A stretch of DNA of 64,000 nt from Strigamia acuminata (Eukaryota > Arthropoda > Chilopoda > Geophilomorpha > Linotaeniidae): NCBI GenBank assembly GCA_949358305.1, contig OX442322.1:9672001-9736000 (forward strand), written 5' to 3'. The notes beneath the pieces were generated by a model. It was given only the letters and a program-made list of their open reading frames with translations, did no database searches and had not been told where the DNA came from. A program made the position numbers and the translations under genes. Each line of letters begins with the position of its first letter. Positions within the stretch are counted from its first letter, which is position 1. This document shows, piece by piece, positions 1-11,087 of this stretch.

Positions 1-1013
1 ACAAACGGTTTTGGGTGTCCTTGGCATTTGAGTGCACATGAGCGCATTGGGATCGTGTTCGGGAGAGAGAGAGACCAGGAAACGCCTCGTTTGGCTTCCC
101 TGCAACGTCCCCACACTGAGTTTGGAAGTCCCAGCGCTGTTGTCATGCCTTGGTCGACCCTGGAAGTCTGTTTGACTCGTTTCTGCTCTCATTCACGGCA
201 GTTAGCAACTGCCTGGCCGCCATTTTGGAAAGGAGCGGTTCTCTTTGTGTTTGAGCACTGCTGGGAGATTTTCCTAGAACATAGCAAGCTGGGTAGCAAT
301 ATTTATTTTAATACTTTGTGATTTTATAGAAGTGTTTTAACTGTACATTTGTTAATTTCACTTAACTTTACAAACAAGTGCAGAGATGAGTATTGAGGTA
401 GGCTGCCTTGCCATTGGTTGTTAATCTTCTTTTTGCTTTGTTAATTGTTAAGTATATTTTAGATTGAGTTTTGCCTTGGTTTCATTGCTTTATTTTGTCT
501 AAATTCTATTTATGTTTTAAGAACAAATGTACATAGGTTTTAAGCTATTTTAGTTCAGATTGAATTACGCCATTGTTGCATCATTGCATTGTAGCTTGTT
601 GTTGCTATGATTTAGTTGCTAGGCGCACTGTTGTTAGAGTAGGTTGCTAAAGAAGCAATAGTTGTTATCTGTTGTTAAGAATAAAGCCAGTTGATGTGTT
701 TTTACTCTGCTTTGGGTGAATCATTTCTGATCTGGTTTTCTGCTACAAGAAACATGATAATGAGTGAGTAGAGAGTTTTGCATGCTCTCCTCCTCACTGA
801 AGGCACAAGGTTTTTTCCCCAGTATCCAGAGAGCTGCTTTAATCACTTCAACTAAATGCAGTTGGGCCTAATTTCTCCAGATGCATTTAGGCCTACAACT
901 TGGGCTGAGAATTCAACTTGTTTCATCATCCACTATACAGTCTCGGGCGGTTTCCAGAGTTTGGTGACCAATTCGCCAGTCTTTTCCTGTGAGATCCAAG
1001 GTTGTTTGCTACA
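1..1013 (+). repeat. 5' LTR of element 1 (3' two thirds)
   Basis: It reads the same as 7033-8045 by eye over its whole length. It carries an AATAAA signal near 680 and ends in GCTACA. A GGCCGCCATTTTGG motif lies at 215-228. The missing 5' part should resemble 6540-7032. Confidence 0.93.
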
Positions 1014-1026
1014 GGGAGCTGTTTTT

Positions 1027-1048
1027 TGGTGCCGTGATTCCAGGATTT
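1027..1048 (+). promoter_or_regulatory. Primer binding site, tRNA-His type
   Basis: TGGTGCCGTGA followed by TTCCAGGATTTCG. The first 11 bases are the complement expected for the 3' end of eukaryotic tRNA-His (acceptor strand TCACGGC, A73, CCA). The site starts 13 bases after the LTR end. Confidence 0.7.
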
Positions 1049-1234
1049 CGTGCGCGTGTGTACAGCGCGCATGGAAAAGAGGTCATTTGGACGTTCAGCA
1101 AGTGATTCAAGTGGTTTGGTGCGTGCCAGTTGGTTCGTTTGTGCAGCTGGTTCTGTGAGCGACCTGCATCAAGTGCGCACGCCAGAGAGTCACGTGAGAG
1201 CGGCCATTGACGTCCTGAGTCTGCCAAGTCGTCA

Positions 1235-1247
1235 ACACAACGCAATG
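1235..1247 (+). promoter_or_regulatory. Conserved BEL leader motif ACACAACGCAATG
   Basis: The same 13 bases occur in the leaders of elements 2, 3, 5 and D1, and ACACAACGC alone in the nested B element. Function is unknown; a packaging or RNA-contact signal is possible. Confidence 0.6.
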
Positions 1248-1401
1248 TGCAAGTTGGACAGCTGCCTGAAGAAGAAGAACATTTAGTTGTTTATGCTTAG
1301 TGTTTTTGGTGGGCTGTTACTGGGTGATTGGTTGTGCCCTCTTGGGGGGAGGATAGTGTGTACATTTTTTTGCTTTGTAATTTTACTTTAAGTGCGTTTT
1401 G

Positions 1402-1431
1402 ACTCCATTATAACTGCTTTAAGCAGGGGAG
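1402..1431 (+). promoter_or_regulatory. Conserved leader stem-loop
   Basis: CTGCTT and AAGCAG pair around a single T (1414-1426), with outer ACTCC and GGGGAG. Element 2 has a matching structure at 28457-28484 with changes mainly at the apex. This is a candidate packaging or dimer signal. Confidence 0.5.
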
Positions 1432-3817
1432 TTTTTTCTTGTTTGACTTAAGTTAGTTTAAGTGTTGGCTCACCTGTTGTTGAGTTTACACAAGAGTCAG
1501 TCATGTTGGGCGGGACATTACAGTTGTCTTTGATTCTTAGAAGTTCCAATATGCGCTTTGTCATCAAGTGGTCGACAGTGAAGGGCGACGCAAGGTTTTG
1601 GTCTCATCAGGCGAGATGGAGATGCATGCAGCTGTGGTTTCCACACGTCAAGCACGATGATTCCACATCTGCACAGCGCCTGAACTGTCCAAGATGTAGG
1701 TTGACTGTTGGTTGGCGCAGACGGGCCAAGGGACAAGTCACCCAGCTGTACAGGAAGGTGGACGCTTGCCATCAGAGCAGAGGAGAAAGCAGCTTGTTTG
1801 GTCAAGTTTCGTCATTGAAAGGGAGCCCACAGTTCGGGCCCAAGATCGAGAGTACAAGTCACAATGTTGAGAAAAAGAGTGCCAATCAGCAAAGACGAAT
1901 CATATCACCAGCCAAGACAAGCTCAAGGAGCTGGACAATGGTTGCTTGACTGCAGCAAAGTTTCAAGCCAATTCGTCTTTTTTCTTTTGTTCTTTGTTAG
2001 TAGTTTAAGTAAAAGAATTTTGTTAAGTTTAAGAGTTGATTAAGTTTGTGCGGTCAGTTCTATTGTGAACTGCGAGGGTTTCGGACTGCTGCGGAGCCGC
2101 CAGGTTTGAGGCTTGTTGGAAAGAGGTCCCGCGCTCGTTTGCTTGGTTTTTTGGTTGTCGCAAGCGAGTGGTCGCTCCTTCTCCTTTAATACACTCAGCC
2201 TGCTATTTGGGTTGTGTGGGAGAGTGGAGGCGAAGGATTCCGCCTCAAAGGGCTGCCGTGTTTGTCCGACAACCTTTCAGTGGGCTGACCACCCGTAGAA
2301 GTGTTTTGAGTCTGTTTTGGGGAATTTCCGCGTTATTTCGCAGTTTTTAAGCAAGTTTTGGTGTGTGAGGTTTTTAGAATTACCTGTGCGTGGGTTGAGA
2401 TAAGAGAAGCCACACTAGCTGTTTGGAAAGAGAAGGCGGAAAGTTAGAAATCAGTCCTCCATTCAGTTTCATTTTGTGATAAAAGGTTTTTTGAGAAGTT
2501 ACTGCTAAGAATTTGTAGACGTTCCCACTGCCAGCTTGTTGTACCTTTAGTTTGTGATTGGAGTAAGCTCGTTTTTTCGGTTGTTTTTTGGGATTTAGGG
2601 CAGAACGACTGCTTTAAGCAAGCCAAATCTCGTTTTAGTGCGTCCACAATTTGGTTAAGATGTTTGGATACGTTACTGGGTTCGTCATTATTTTTCTTAG
2701 TGTAAACCTTTTAGTTATAAGTTAGTTTTCAGAGTTTTGGAGAAAATTGCTTGTTAAGTTCGCAGCCACCAAGCCTCTTTGCGAGGGCGCTTGTGGATCA
2801 GTTGGGTGGGTACCCCCTTTTTGGAAAGTTAGTCACTGTATGGTGGGGCTTGTTCAGGGTGAAACGACCGCCCATTAGAGTCAGTCTTTCAAATTCGAGA
2901 CAATTGATGATAGTAAGTGCAGTCTCCACCTTGCACATTGTGTGGTTGGAAGGGGTATAAGGGCGCTTAATTGATCAGATCAGGGTTGTAAGAGCATTTT
3001 TCGAGACTCCACAGTTGTAGAATTTAGATATTAGAGGTTAACAGTCTTTAAATTTATTTTTATTGAAAGTTGTCTCTATAAGAAATAGAAAGTTACATAT
3101 TCGGGTTTTTTTTGTGCGATTAGTTGACCTGCTTGTTCGAGCACCCATTTGGCACTAGGCCATTTGCGGTTGGCGGAGCAGAGTGCCGCATTGACGAATG
3201 GAACAATGGTTGGTCAGCAAAGCCAGCGAGAGAGGTAGTGTTTGAGGATGTTGTAGAATTTCATTTTTGGAAAGAGAAACTCAGCACTTCTCTCTCTTTT
3301 GAAGACTTGTTGTTCCTGCGGTTTAAGTTAAGATAGTTTTCCGAATTTGTTTCTTAGGGAATTTAGTTATAGCATAGTTAAGTAGTCCACTCACAATGGA
3401 TTCCAGTGTTGTCCCACACTCAGTTCTTGGATACATTCTGGGACTGGGGTTCAAAGGGCCAAGGCCTATTGCCTTGCAGTCAGAGTGGCAGTAGGAGAAG
3501 AAAGAGGACAATAAGCCCCGTTGGTTCGGATTAAGGTTAGAAAGAGCCAAAGAGAGATAAGTCTTATTTGTCAAAACAGAAAAGAGAGGTTGTTGAAGTA
3601 CGTCGATAGGGCGGGGCGTTCGTCAGTCAACCCTCAAATTCCCAAAGCAGCCTCGTGACGTTGCAATGTGTAACGTGATAAGCATGAGAGATCTCGTTAC
3701 AAGAGTCGCGTTGGATAGGGAATTAGCATTAACATGTGAGTGTTGAGTTAAGGGTCACTTGCATAGGTTCATTTTTGCACTGCTAACCAAAGTCAGTCGA
3801 ACTGAACAATAGAAAAA

Positions 3818-4001
3818 GGGCTTTAGTCGGTTAACAGTTGGTCCGTCGAACCCCGAGTTGGAAAAAAAAAACGTTTAGTTGGTTAACGGTGGCCCAACAA
3901 ACCCAAAGAAAAAAACGTTTAGTTGGTTAACGGTGGCCCAACAAACCCAAAGAAAAAGGCTTTAGTTGGTTAACGGTGGCCCAACAAACCCATAGAAAAA
4001 G
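3818..4001 (+). repeat. Tandem array of 44-bp hairpin-forming units
   Basis: Units begin at 3873, 3917 and about 3959, preceded by a more diverged unit from about 3818. Each has TTGGTTAACGGTGGCCCAAC followed by an A-rich spacer. GTTGG pairs with CCAAC in each unit, so the transcript would carry repeated small hairpins. Confidence 0.8.
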
Positions 4002-4011
4002 CAATTAGAGA

Positions 4012-4152
4012 GTCTTAAGCGGATGATAGTTAAGTCCGTCAGACTTAAGCAATTAAGAGGTTTTTTAAGCGGATGATAGTTCAGTCAGTCAGGCTTAAGC
4101 GAATTGGAGGTTCTTAAGCAATTGATAGTTCAGTCTATCAGGCTTAAGCAAG
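4012..4152 (+). repeat. Second tandem array, units bounded by CTTAAG or TTTAAG
   Basis: Three units of about 45 bases share the pattern TTAAGC, GATGATAGTT or ATTGATAGTT, CAGTC, then CTTAAGC. CTTAAG is self-complementary and brackets most units. This array directly follows the 44-bp array. Confidence 0.7.
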
Positions 4153-6512
4153 CACTTTTGTGCAAGCATTAGGGTTAGTGAAAGGTTAGGAGCCCAGAAG
4201 CAGAGTTCTTTCACTTTCTCGGTTGTTCAAGGACAGGGTACACTCGCCCTTAGTGACAAGGTGCGAGTCCAACAACCTTGATGTGAGAAAGGGCCAGGGA
4301 TTCTATATTCTTTTCTCTTTTATGCAGAGCCAGGCGCTCCTTTTTTAGGTTTAGTTTCGTATACTCACTCAGGGTGCATGGGGTAAAGTTCTTGAGGGTC
4401 CTCGTCAGTCGGGGCATAGTTTCGGTCTCGCGGGGGATGGAACGGAACAGTTTTTTGAGCGTGTCGGTTCTCTGGTGGACACTCGTGTTATTGGACCCAA
4501 TACACGAGGAGCTAATCGGTTTTAGAGGGTGAGCTTCTTCACCATACTTTAATTCCTGTTGCTCACGTTCTCCTGAGCTTCTGCGCACTGTTCAACTTTC
4601 AGTCTTGTCCATTGCTCCTCCGAGATAGGCAGTAAGCTTTGCCTTGGTACTTAGATTGTGCAAGGAAGTCTTCTCCTCCTTTGGATCCGGGTTTCTTTTG
4701 CCTATGCACGAAATTGAGTCAGTTAATTCGTCAAATGCGTCAAGCATTGGGAGATGTGCGATCAAGGTTGAGCGGATCGCAACTTGTTTTCACGCCCCCT
4801 CCTACCCAAAGTTTTGAGCACAGAAGCACAAGTGTTTTGGCTGAACACAGGTGCACAACTGTTTTTTTTGGGGTTCCTGAGAGAAAAGGTCGAGGGTTAG
4901 ATCTAAAGAGTAAGTCGTGATTTCGAGTTCCCTTGGGCTAGCTTCCGATAGGAGGACGTAGAGGCGACGATATAGTAGAAATTAGTAATTAGTTTTTTTT
5001 TTTTTAGTGTTTGAGTTCAGAGCTTTTTGCGACGAGTCTGACGGTCACACGTCCATGGGGTTTGGGTTAGTGGCGTGTCAGATACTCGCGGAAGTCTTCT
5101 GAAACAAAAGCTTAGTTAGTCAAAGGTTAGTTAATTCATAGTTTTTACCTTTAAAAAGTGGTTTTCTCTCACAAAGAAATCCACAGGTGTTGTTTTTTCC
5201 AAGCTTTTTTGGCTCTGGCATTAGTGGTTTAAACGCCGTGGCAGCTTTCTTTTTCTGTCGGGAGGAAAATGGGTTATGATAGAAAGGAAGGTTTAGCTGA
5301 GATATTAGCCAGAGAGAAGGTCGAATTGAAGAGAAAGCATTGAGGATAATTCGCGGTGTCAGGGGATACCCCTAGTTTTTTGTTAAAAAAGGGAATTATG
5401 TGTTGTGCTCTTAGATTCAAATTTTTGGCTTGTCTTGCGTTAGTTTAGCAGAGCCCTGCTTGTAGTAGAAAAAAAATGAGAAAAGATTTTGTACTAGTAG
5501 TCGGGTGGGGCACGATTGAAGTTACCTGTCTTAAATTTAAGTGGCCGCTTCTCGTTGTGAGAGTTCTAGAGAGGTTTGAATGGAGATTTCACTAAGGGAG
5601 GGGTTTCGTTTTCTGCAATGTCAACGGGTAACTGTTTTTAAAAGTGAGCACAATTTTCTTAATTTTTCAAGTGTATTTAGACTGGGGGTGTGTTCTTTGA
5701 CATTGCGCGTTATTGGTTCCAATTGGTTTTTTGGTTCATTACACAGTTTAGTTTAGTTCTTTCTAGTTGAAGATATTTTAGTTTAAAGGAAATTGGGCAC
5801 GAGTTTACCTTTGCGGTGAGTTGCCGCCTGATTGGACGGTCGATGGCTTGGCTGATTGTTTGTCATCAAGTCGTGAGTTGATCGCCTGTTTAGGTTGGTC
5901 GCTTGGTGTCCCAACGGTGAATTGGTTGTCTTTGTTTAGTTAGATAGGAATTTTCTTTAGCTTTCTGCGGCATTTTCGTTTCAGTTTGATGTCAACTTTG
6001 GCAGGCTTCCTGATTGGATCAATGGCTGAGCTCAGGTGCTTGCGTGCGTCGGTGTCTTTAGAAGCGAATTTTGTCTGAGGATTCAAACTACCTCTTAAAG
6101 GAAGTGTATGAGAAGTAGGTTTGTTAATTTAGCTTTAAGGTTATTCGTGGTTTAGTGGTGTCTTGTCTTTGACTGACCCCCTTGGTTGTGGGTCTCAGTT
6201 TCCCAAGGTTGACTGCAGGTCAATCTTTATGGGAGAGACAAGCTCCTTTTTTTTTTGTGATTGTTAGTCGTTTCTTTGTATTACGGGTTGCAAGTTAGAG
6301 TTCTGTTATTTTGCAGTATGCCTAGGGTCTTCTCGTCTCAAGGGACCCGCTCCTGTTCGTGTTAATGTATTGTTAACAGAAGAGTCAATATATTTTCGTT
6401 TGGGAAAAGGGGTTCTATGATTCGTTGTGGATTCTTGCCAAAAGATATAGGCAAGGTGAAAGTCAAGCTGCTCGGTCTTTTCTTCTTGGGTGCGGTTCCT
6501 TCAGGGCGGCTG

Positions 6513-6539
6513 CTCTCTTCCTTTTTCGGCCGGGAGCGA
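6513..6539 (+). promoter_or_regulatory. Pyrimidine tract before 3' LTR of element 1
   Basis: CTCTCTTCCTTTTTCGGCC followed by GGGAGCGA abuts the LTR. A purine tract is expected here for second-strand priming; instead this family has a pyrimidine run plus a GGCYGG block, also seen in elements 2, 3, B and D. Confidence 0.55.
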
Positions 6540-8045
6540 TGTTGCGAGCAAGGACGCAACAAAAAGATTAGAAGACTCGCGTTTCACCTCTGAAAATGGT
6601 AGAAGATCTTTTTAATTTTAGTCCATAGTTTTGACCATGAGTTTGGGACATATCTGAGATGTCCAGTTGCCGGTTTTGACCGACGGTCGCATGCAGAGCA
6701 GACCTCGGCGGTTGTCGTGTTGTCGATCGCACCTGGAATTGGTCAGGGGATATGTCTTTGATCGTTTTGTGGTTGTTTTAGTATTTGTTATTAGTTGTTT
6801 ACCTCTGTTATTTGCTTTTGAGACGTTTTTGTGTTCGGTTCGGGTTCCAGTACACTTGTGAATGAGCTGAGTGTATATTCTCAGCATAATCGCCATAGCA
6901 TAGGTCAACTGGATTCAGGAAACTGTGTATTTATTAGTTTTAAAGAGGTTTTACATATTGTTTTGACGGTTGCTAACCTTTGCTGGATGTTTTAGTGTTT
7001 TGATGCTCATTGGAGACGTGGGACAGCAAGAAACAAACGGTTTTGGGTGTCCTTGGCATTTGAGTGCACATGAGCGCATTGGGATCGTGTTCGGGAGAGA
7101 GAGAGACCAGGAAACGCCTCGTTTGGCTTCCCTGCAACGTCCCCACACTGAGTTTGGAAGTCCCAGCGCTGTTGTCATGCCTTGGTCGACCCTGGAAGTC
7201 TGTTTGACTCGTTTCTGCTCTCATTCACGGCAGTTAGCAACTGCCTGGCCGCCATTTTGGAAAGGAGCGGTTCTCTTTGTGTTTGAGCACTGCTGGGAGA
7301 TTTTCCTAGAACATAGCAAGCTGGGTAGCAATATTTATTTTAATACTTTGTGATTTTATAGAAGTGTTTTAACTGTACATTTGTTAATTTCACTTAACTT
7401 TACAAACAAGTGCAGAGATGAGTATTGAGGTAGGCTGCCTTGCCATTGGTTGTTAATCTTCTTTTTGCTTTGTTAATTGTTAAGTATATTTTAGATTGAG
7501 TTTTGCCTTGGTTTCATTGCTTTATTTTGTCTAAATTCTATTTATGTTTTAAGAACAAATGTACATAGGTTTTAAGCTATTTTAGTTCAGATTGAATTAC
7601 GCCATTGTTGCATCATTGCATTGTAGCTTGTTGTTGCTATGATTTAGTTGCTAGGCGCACTGTTGTTAGAGTAGGTTGCTAAAGAAGCAATAGTTGTTAT
7701 CTGTTGTTAAGAATAAAGCCAGTTGATGTGTTTTTACTCTGCTTTGGGTGAATCATTTCTGATCTGGTTTTCTGCTACAAGAAACATGATAATGAGTGAG
7801 TAGAGAGTTTTGCATGCTCTCCTCCTCACTGAAGGCACAAGGTTTTTTCCCCAGTATCCAGAGAGCTGCTTTAATCACTTCAACTAAATGCAGTTGGGCC
7901 TAATTTCTCCAGATGCATTTAGGCCTACAACTTGGGCTGAGAATTCAACTTGTTTCATCATCCACTATACAGTCTCGGGCGGTTTCCAGAGTTTGGTGAC
8001 CAATTCGCCAGTCTTTTCCTGTGAGATCCAAGGTTGTTTGCTACA
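6540..8045 (+). repeat. 3' LTR of element 1 (family A)
   Basis: Complete LTR of 1506 bp. It begins TGTTGCGAGC, mirrored by CGCAACA 22 bases in, and ends GCTACA. It is a diverged relative of the element 2 LTR. The same AATAAA signal lies near 7712. Confidence 0.93.
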
Positions 8046-8113
8046 GCACTGTTGAAAGGTATCCGAGTGCTTGTTTATCCATAAGCCAACGGGGAAAAAA
8101 GATTTAACTACTC
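8046..8113 (-). repeat. Family B LTR fragment between elements 1 and 3
   Basis: These 68 bases match the family B LTR near 31547-31615 (ACTGTTG, GGTATCC, AGTGCTTG, ending ACTC). Sequence resumes at 22098 after element 3. The last four bases, actc, are the target duplication of element 3. The part left of element 1 lies outside the window. Confidence 0.8.
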
Positions 8114-9617
8114 TGTTGCTAGCAACAAATGGAGTTGTCAAAACGTTTACCGGCTAGGAAGAAAATCTATACATGTGGCAATTTCCTGGAAATACAGACA
8201 AAACGTTTTTAATAACATTCTTGTGTGTTTGAGTTTGAATTTGTCAATTATCTGAATATTTCCGTGTCTGAAATCAATGTTTTCATAGCACATGTGTACT
8301 AGTGTCATTGCCGTGAACGTTTGCCATGTGAATTAATTATCTGAAATGTCAAAATATTGCTCTGTAAGTTTTTGTTGTCACTTATTAACGTTTTGTGCAA
8401 TTTTTACCTGTTTCTTGAGTGTTATCTATTTCCAGTTCATTAGTGTAAGCAGTATGACAAGCTGGATGCATCTCGCTCAATTCAAATGTGGACTGGAAGA
8501 GATCTAACTGTTATTATTAATGTTTAAATGCATTCAGTGCATTTTATCAGTTTATTAGCAATTTTCCTACCTTGTTTAATGTCCTGTGTGTCTATTGTGC
8601 GCATGTGAGTTCAACACCGCTCGTTTCAGGTGTGAAAACGTCCAAAATGCGTGCAAATGATCGCCTCCTATGCGTGTCCGCCTCTGGACAGCTGGTAGAA
8701 ATGTTCCAGGTCCTGTCACGGATTAAAAACCACATATATTAGTTGTTTGTATGCCTATTAATTAATTTGTTACCTTAAAATGCCTCTCACTTGTCCTGGA
8801 AGGTTAATTGGATTGCTTTTGTGCTCATATGAGCAATCTCTCTCTCATTGTCCGCCATTGCTGTGGGCGTGGCTTAAGTGTCTCTGTAAAGATGTATTTA
8901 AAATTACCTTTTTGTGGGTTTTATGAGGTATTTGTGAGTAATTAGGCATTTGTGTATTTAGCAATGTAATAGTCTTAAGTTTTATTGCATGATGATAATG
9001 CTTTCTGATGTAAATACTGCACTCACTGTAGAGCTGCAATTTGATTGGTAGAAAAACCTCTATATTTATTCTTTTTCTTGTGTTTCATGAATACTTACTT
9101 GGATTTAATGCATTTCTAATGGGTTCTTGAATATAGCATCTAAAGATTGATTGTAAAACTGATTTATTACATTTAATGTAGGTTTTCAGTTGTTAGGCTT
9201 AATCAAATGTACTTGATGCCCTGTACGGTAGTCTATTTGTATCAGATGGTTTATTTCCTCCCTTTTTCAGGGACCTAAGGCTTCCTTACTTTCAAGTGCA
9301 TATGTCCTTATACAATGCTTATGTGATTGCACTGGTTATAGTTTATTGTTTTAAGTGTAACTGCTTTGTTTCTGCTCTCGCGCTGCATTGTATCTGTGTT
9401 ATTCATGTTTTCAATGATATTAAACGATGTTTATTTTTACTCCCGTGGATTTTAACAGAATGAGTGAGGAGTAAAAACTCCTTGTTTCCTCCAAAGTACC
9501 TGCTGTTCTGGATGCCTGACAGATGGACATTGAATCTTCAAAGCCACTATACAAAATCAGCGGTCAAAAAGAAGGTCCTTTGTTTCTTAATTGGCCCAGC
9601 CCAGGCCAGTTGCAACA
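8114..9617 (+). repeat. 5' LTR of element 3 (family C)
   Basis: It starts TGTTGCTAGCAACA, a perfect hairpin, and ends TTGCAACA. It matches 20594-22097. TCCGCCATTG lies at 8851-8860. No real gene is seen in it. Confidence 0.95.
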
Positions 9618-9621
9618 TTTT

Positions 9622-9642
9622 TGGTCCCAGTGACCAGGATAC
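9622..9642 (+). promoter_or_regulatory. Primer binding site of element 3
   Basis: TGGTCCCAGTGACCAGGATAC starts four bases after the LTR. It resembles the tRNA-His complement with two changes. Copia-1 is inserted directly at its end, separating it from the rest of the leader. Confidence 0.65.
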
Positions 9643-10178
9643 TGTTGGTCAAAAGACCATTTTGTATCGATGAATACATTTGTTATTTCCTAGTTTTCCC
9701 TTTGTGTTTAGGTATACGGCGCATCTTTGTTATTATTTGATTGATTTCGATGTTACCATTCGTTTTGCGCTGTCCCGTATGTAATTCCATACTTTTATCA
9801 CTTTATGCTAGGATTTGTCCTGTTGTCAAATGATTTGTTCAAACTTAATGTAAATTCCCGGCACTAGGTGCCACTACCCATTGCTTTTTCATCCAAGATG
9901 GCGTCATACACAGCCGTGTATGACTTAGCTGCTTTCCCACCTGTTTGGATACCTATTTGTAATGTATTACTATTTAATTAAACCGTTTTTATTGTTTTAC
10001 TCATTGTGTTTGATTTAAAGCACCTTTAGTGCTTCTTGCTAGCGCATATAAGCGGCATTAGGCCGCGCGCATTTCCGAAACGATACGCGTCGTATCGTTA
10101 ACGTCTGTGCGGGTCGCACAGCGCCAATTCACGCTTTCAATCGGTTTACACCGATATTTTGCGCATTCTCTGCCTACA
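9643..10178 (+). repeat. 5' LTR of copia-1
   Basis: It begins TGTTGGTCAAAAGACCA, a hairpin with an AAAA loop, and ends CTGCCTACA. AAGATGGCGTC lies near 9895 and a TATA-like CATATAAG near 10045. The same 536 bases recur at 16304-16839. Confidence 0.95.
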
Positions 10179-11087
10179 TTGGTAGCAGAGGATGGTTGTT
10201 GGTTAAACAACCACTCCATTCGCCTAATTTATCGACGTTTTTTCGCGAAATTCGCGAATTTGCGCCGATATTTTTATTTTCAGATTTTCGGCGGCCATTT
10301 TGTCTCGATTTTCGTCTCGCCTGCGACGCCGACGTTTTATCGACGTTCACAGACGACCAGGGTCGTCAATCACACCATTATTTGTCTAATTTTCTCCGAA
10401 ATTCCGCGGGATTCGCGAATTTCGAGAGAAATTCTTTCTTTTTGCAGATTTCACGTCGATTTTCGCTTCGCCAACGTCGAAGCGACGTTTTTCAACGAGA
10501 AACGGATCGAATTCCGCTGTGTATACCCCGGCGTATGCACAGTATCGTCGATCTATTATTTTCCGGACGAAGAGCCTCGATTTATCGAGAAGAAATTCGG
10601 ATTTTTCAATCCGAATTTGCGCTTTTTCCAGTTTTTCGAGAAAACTGCGCCGTGCCTTCATTTGCACGAGGATCGCAACCGCGATCGATTCACCTATTTC
10701 TCCTTCTGTCGAAATACTATTGTTAATTTTAAGATATTATTAAGGCTTTTGGGGGTTCCTTTAGAATCGTGTTTGCCCTTGGATCGAGTCCGGTCAAGCT
10801 TACACGTATTCTCCGGTTGTGCTTGTCGTGGTACAAGTGAGGTTTCCCGCGGCTCCAGGAAGCCGATCGGACCCTCTCAGACTGGCAACCGGAGGTTATT
10901 TGATTCCTTCAGAAGGAATTGCCCAATTTGTGGTTTTTCGCCTCGAACACCGAGGGAACCGTGCAGTGAAGTGCTCCGAATTGTGAAAATTGTGAAAAGT
11001 GCTCCAATCTTGTGCGACATTTCAGCGCCTCTCTCTGAGTCAGTGTGATTTTCGCGTTGTGTTACGCTCTTCGCGAATCGATCTACG
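10179..11087 (+). other. Leader of copia-1
   Basis: A 0.9-kb CpG-rich leader between the LTR and the gag-pol start. It holds palindromes TTTCGCGAAA (10241-10250) and AAATTCGCGAATTT (10248-10261), and TTCGCGAA recurs at about 10412 and 11060. One frame stays open for 313 codons (10107-11048), starting inside the LTR; I recognise no domain in it and do not call it a gene. Confidence 0.6.
10180..10197 (+). promoter_or_regulatory. Primer binding site of copia-1 (initiator Met tRNA)
   Basis: TGGTAGCAGAGGATGGTT is what I expect as the complement of the 3' end of animal initiator methionine tRNA over 18 bases. It starts one base after the LTR. Confidence 0.88.

Larger units (their letters stand above)
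1014..1435 (+). other. Leader of element 1, shared with element 2
   Basis: This untranslated leader is strongly similar to 28074-28490. It holds the primer binding site, the 13-base leader motif at 1235-1247 and a hairpin at 1402-1431. Small open frames differ between the two elements by indels, so I do not call a protein. Similarity to element 2 stops soon after 1435. Confidence 0.75.
1436..6512 (+). other. Non-coding internal region of element 1
   Basis: About 5.1 kb of T-rich sequence with stops in all frames. I see no retroelement protein motif and no similarity to the other internal regions here. Two tandem arrays near 3.8-4.15 kb are the only obvious structure; the rest holds nothing I can identify. 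Confidence 0.7.
1..8045 (+). mobile_element. Element 1: non-coding BEL-type LTR element (family A), 5' end outside window
   Basis: Positions 1-1013 recur at 7033-8045, so these are two LTR copies, and the 5' LTR begins about 492 bases before the window. The 3' LTR starts at 6540 with TGTTGC and ends in CTACA. The internal region of about 5.5 kb has no gag, protease, reverse transcriptase or integrase in any frame; its longest open frame is 148 codons and unrecognised. The first 420 internal bases match the leader of the coding element 2 at 28074-28490, so this looks like a large non-autonomous derivative moved by family A proteins. It sits in a family B LTR whose sequence resumes at 8046. The BEL assignment rests on LTR and leader similarity only. 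Confidence 0.85.

Noticed and set aside
28-321. Open frame of 97 codons in the element 1 LTR, repeated at 7060-7353
   Set aside because: It lies in an LTR and is duplicated only because the LTR is. No domain, and not kept in the related LTRs of element 2 or A4.
8845-9039. 64-codon frame repeated three times (8845, 21325, 46556)
   Set aside because: Repetition follows from the family C LTR copies; no start context or protein similarity.
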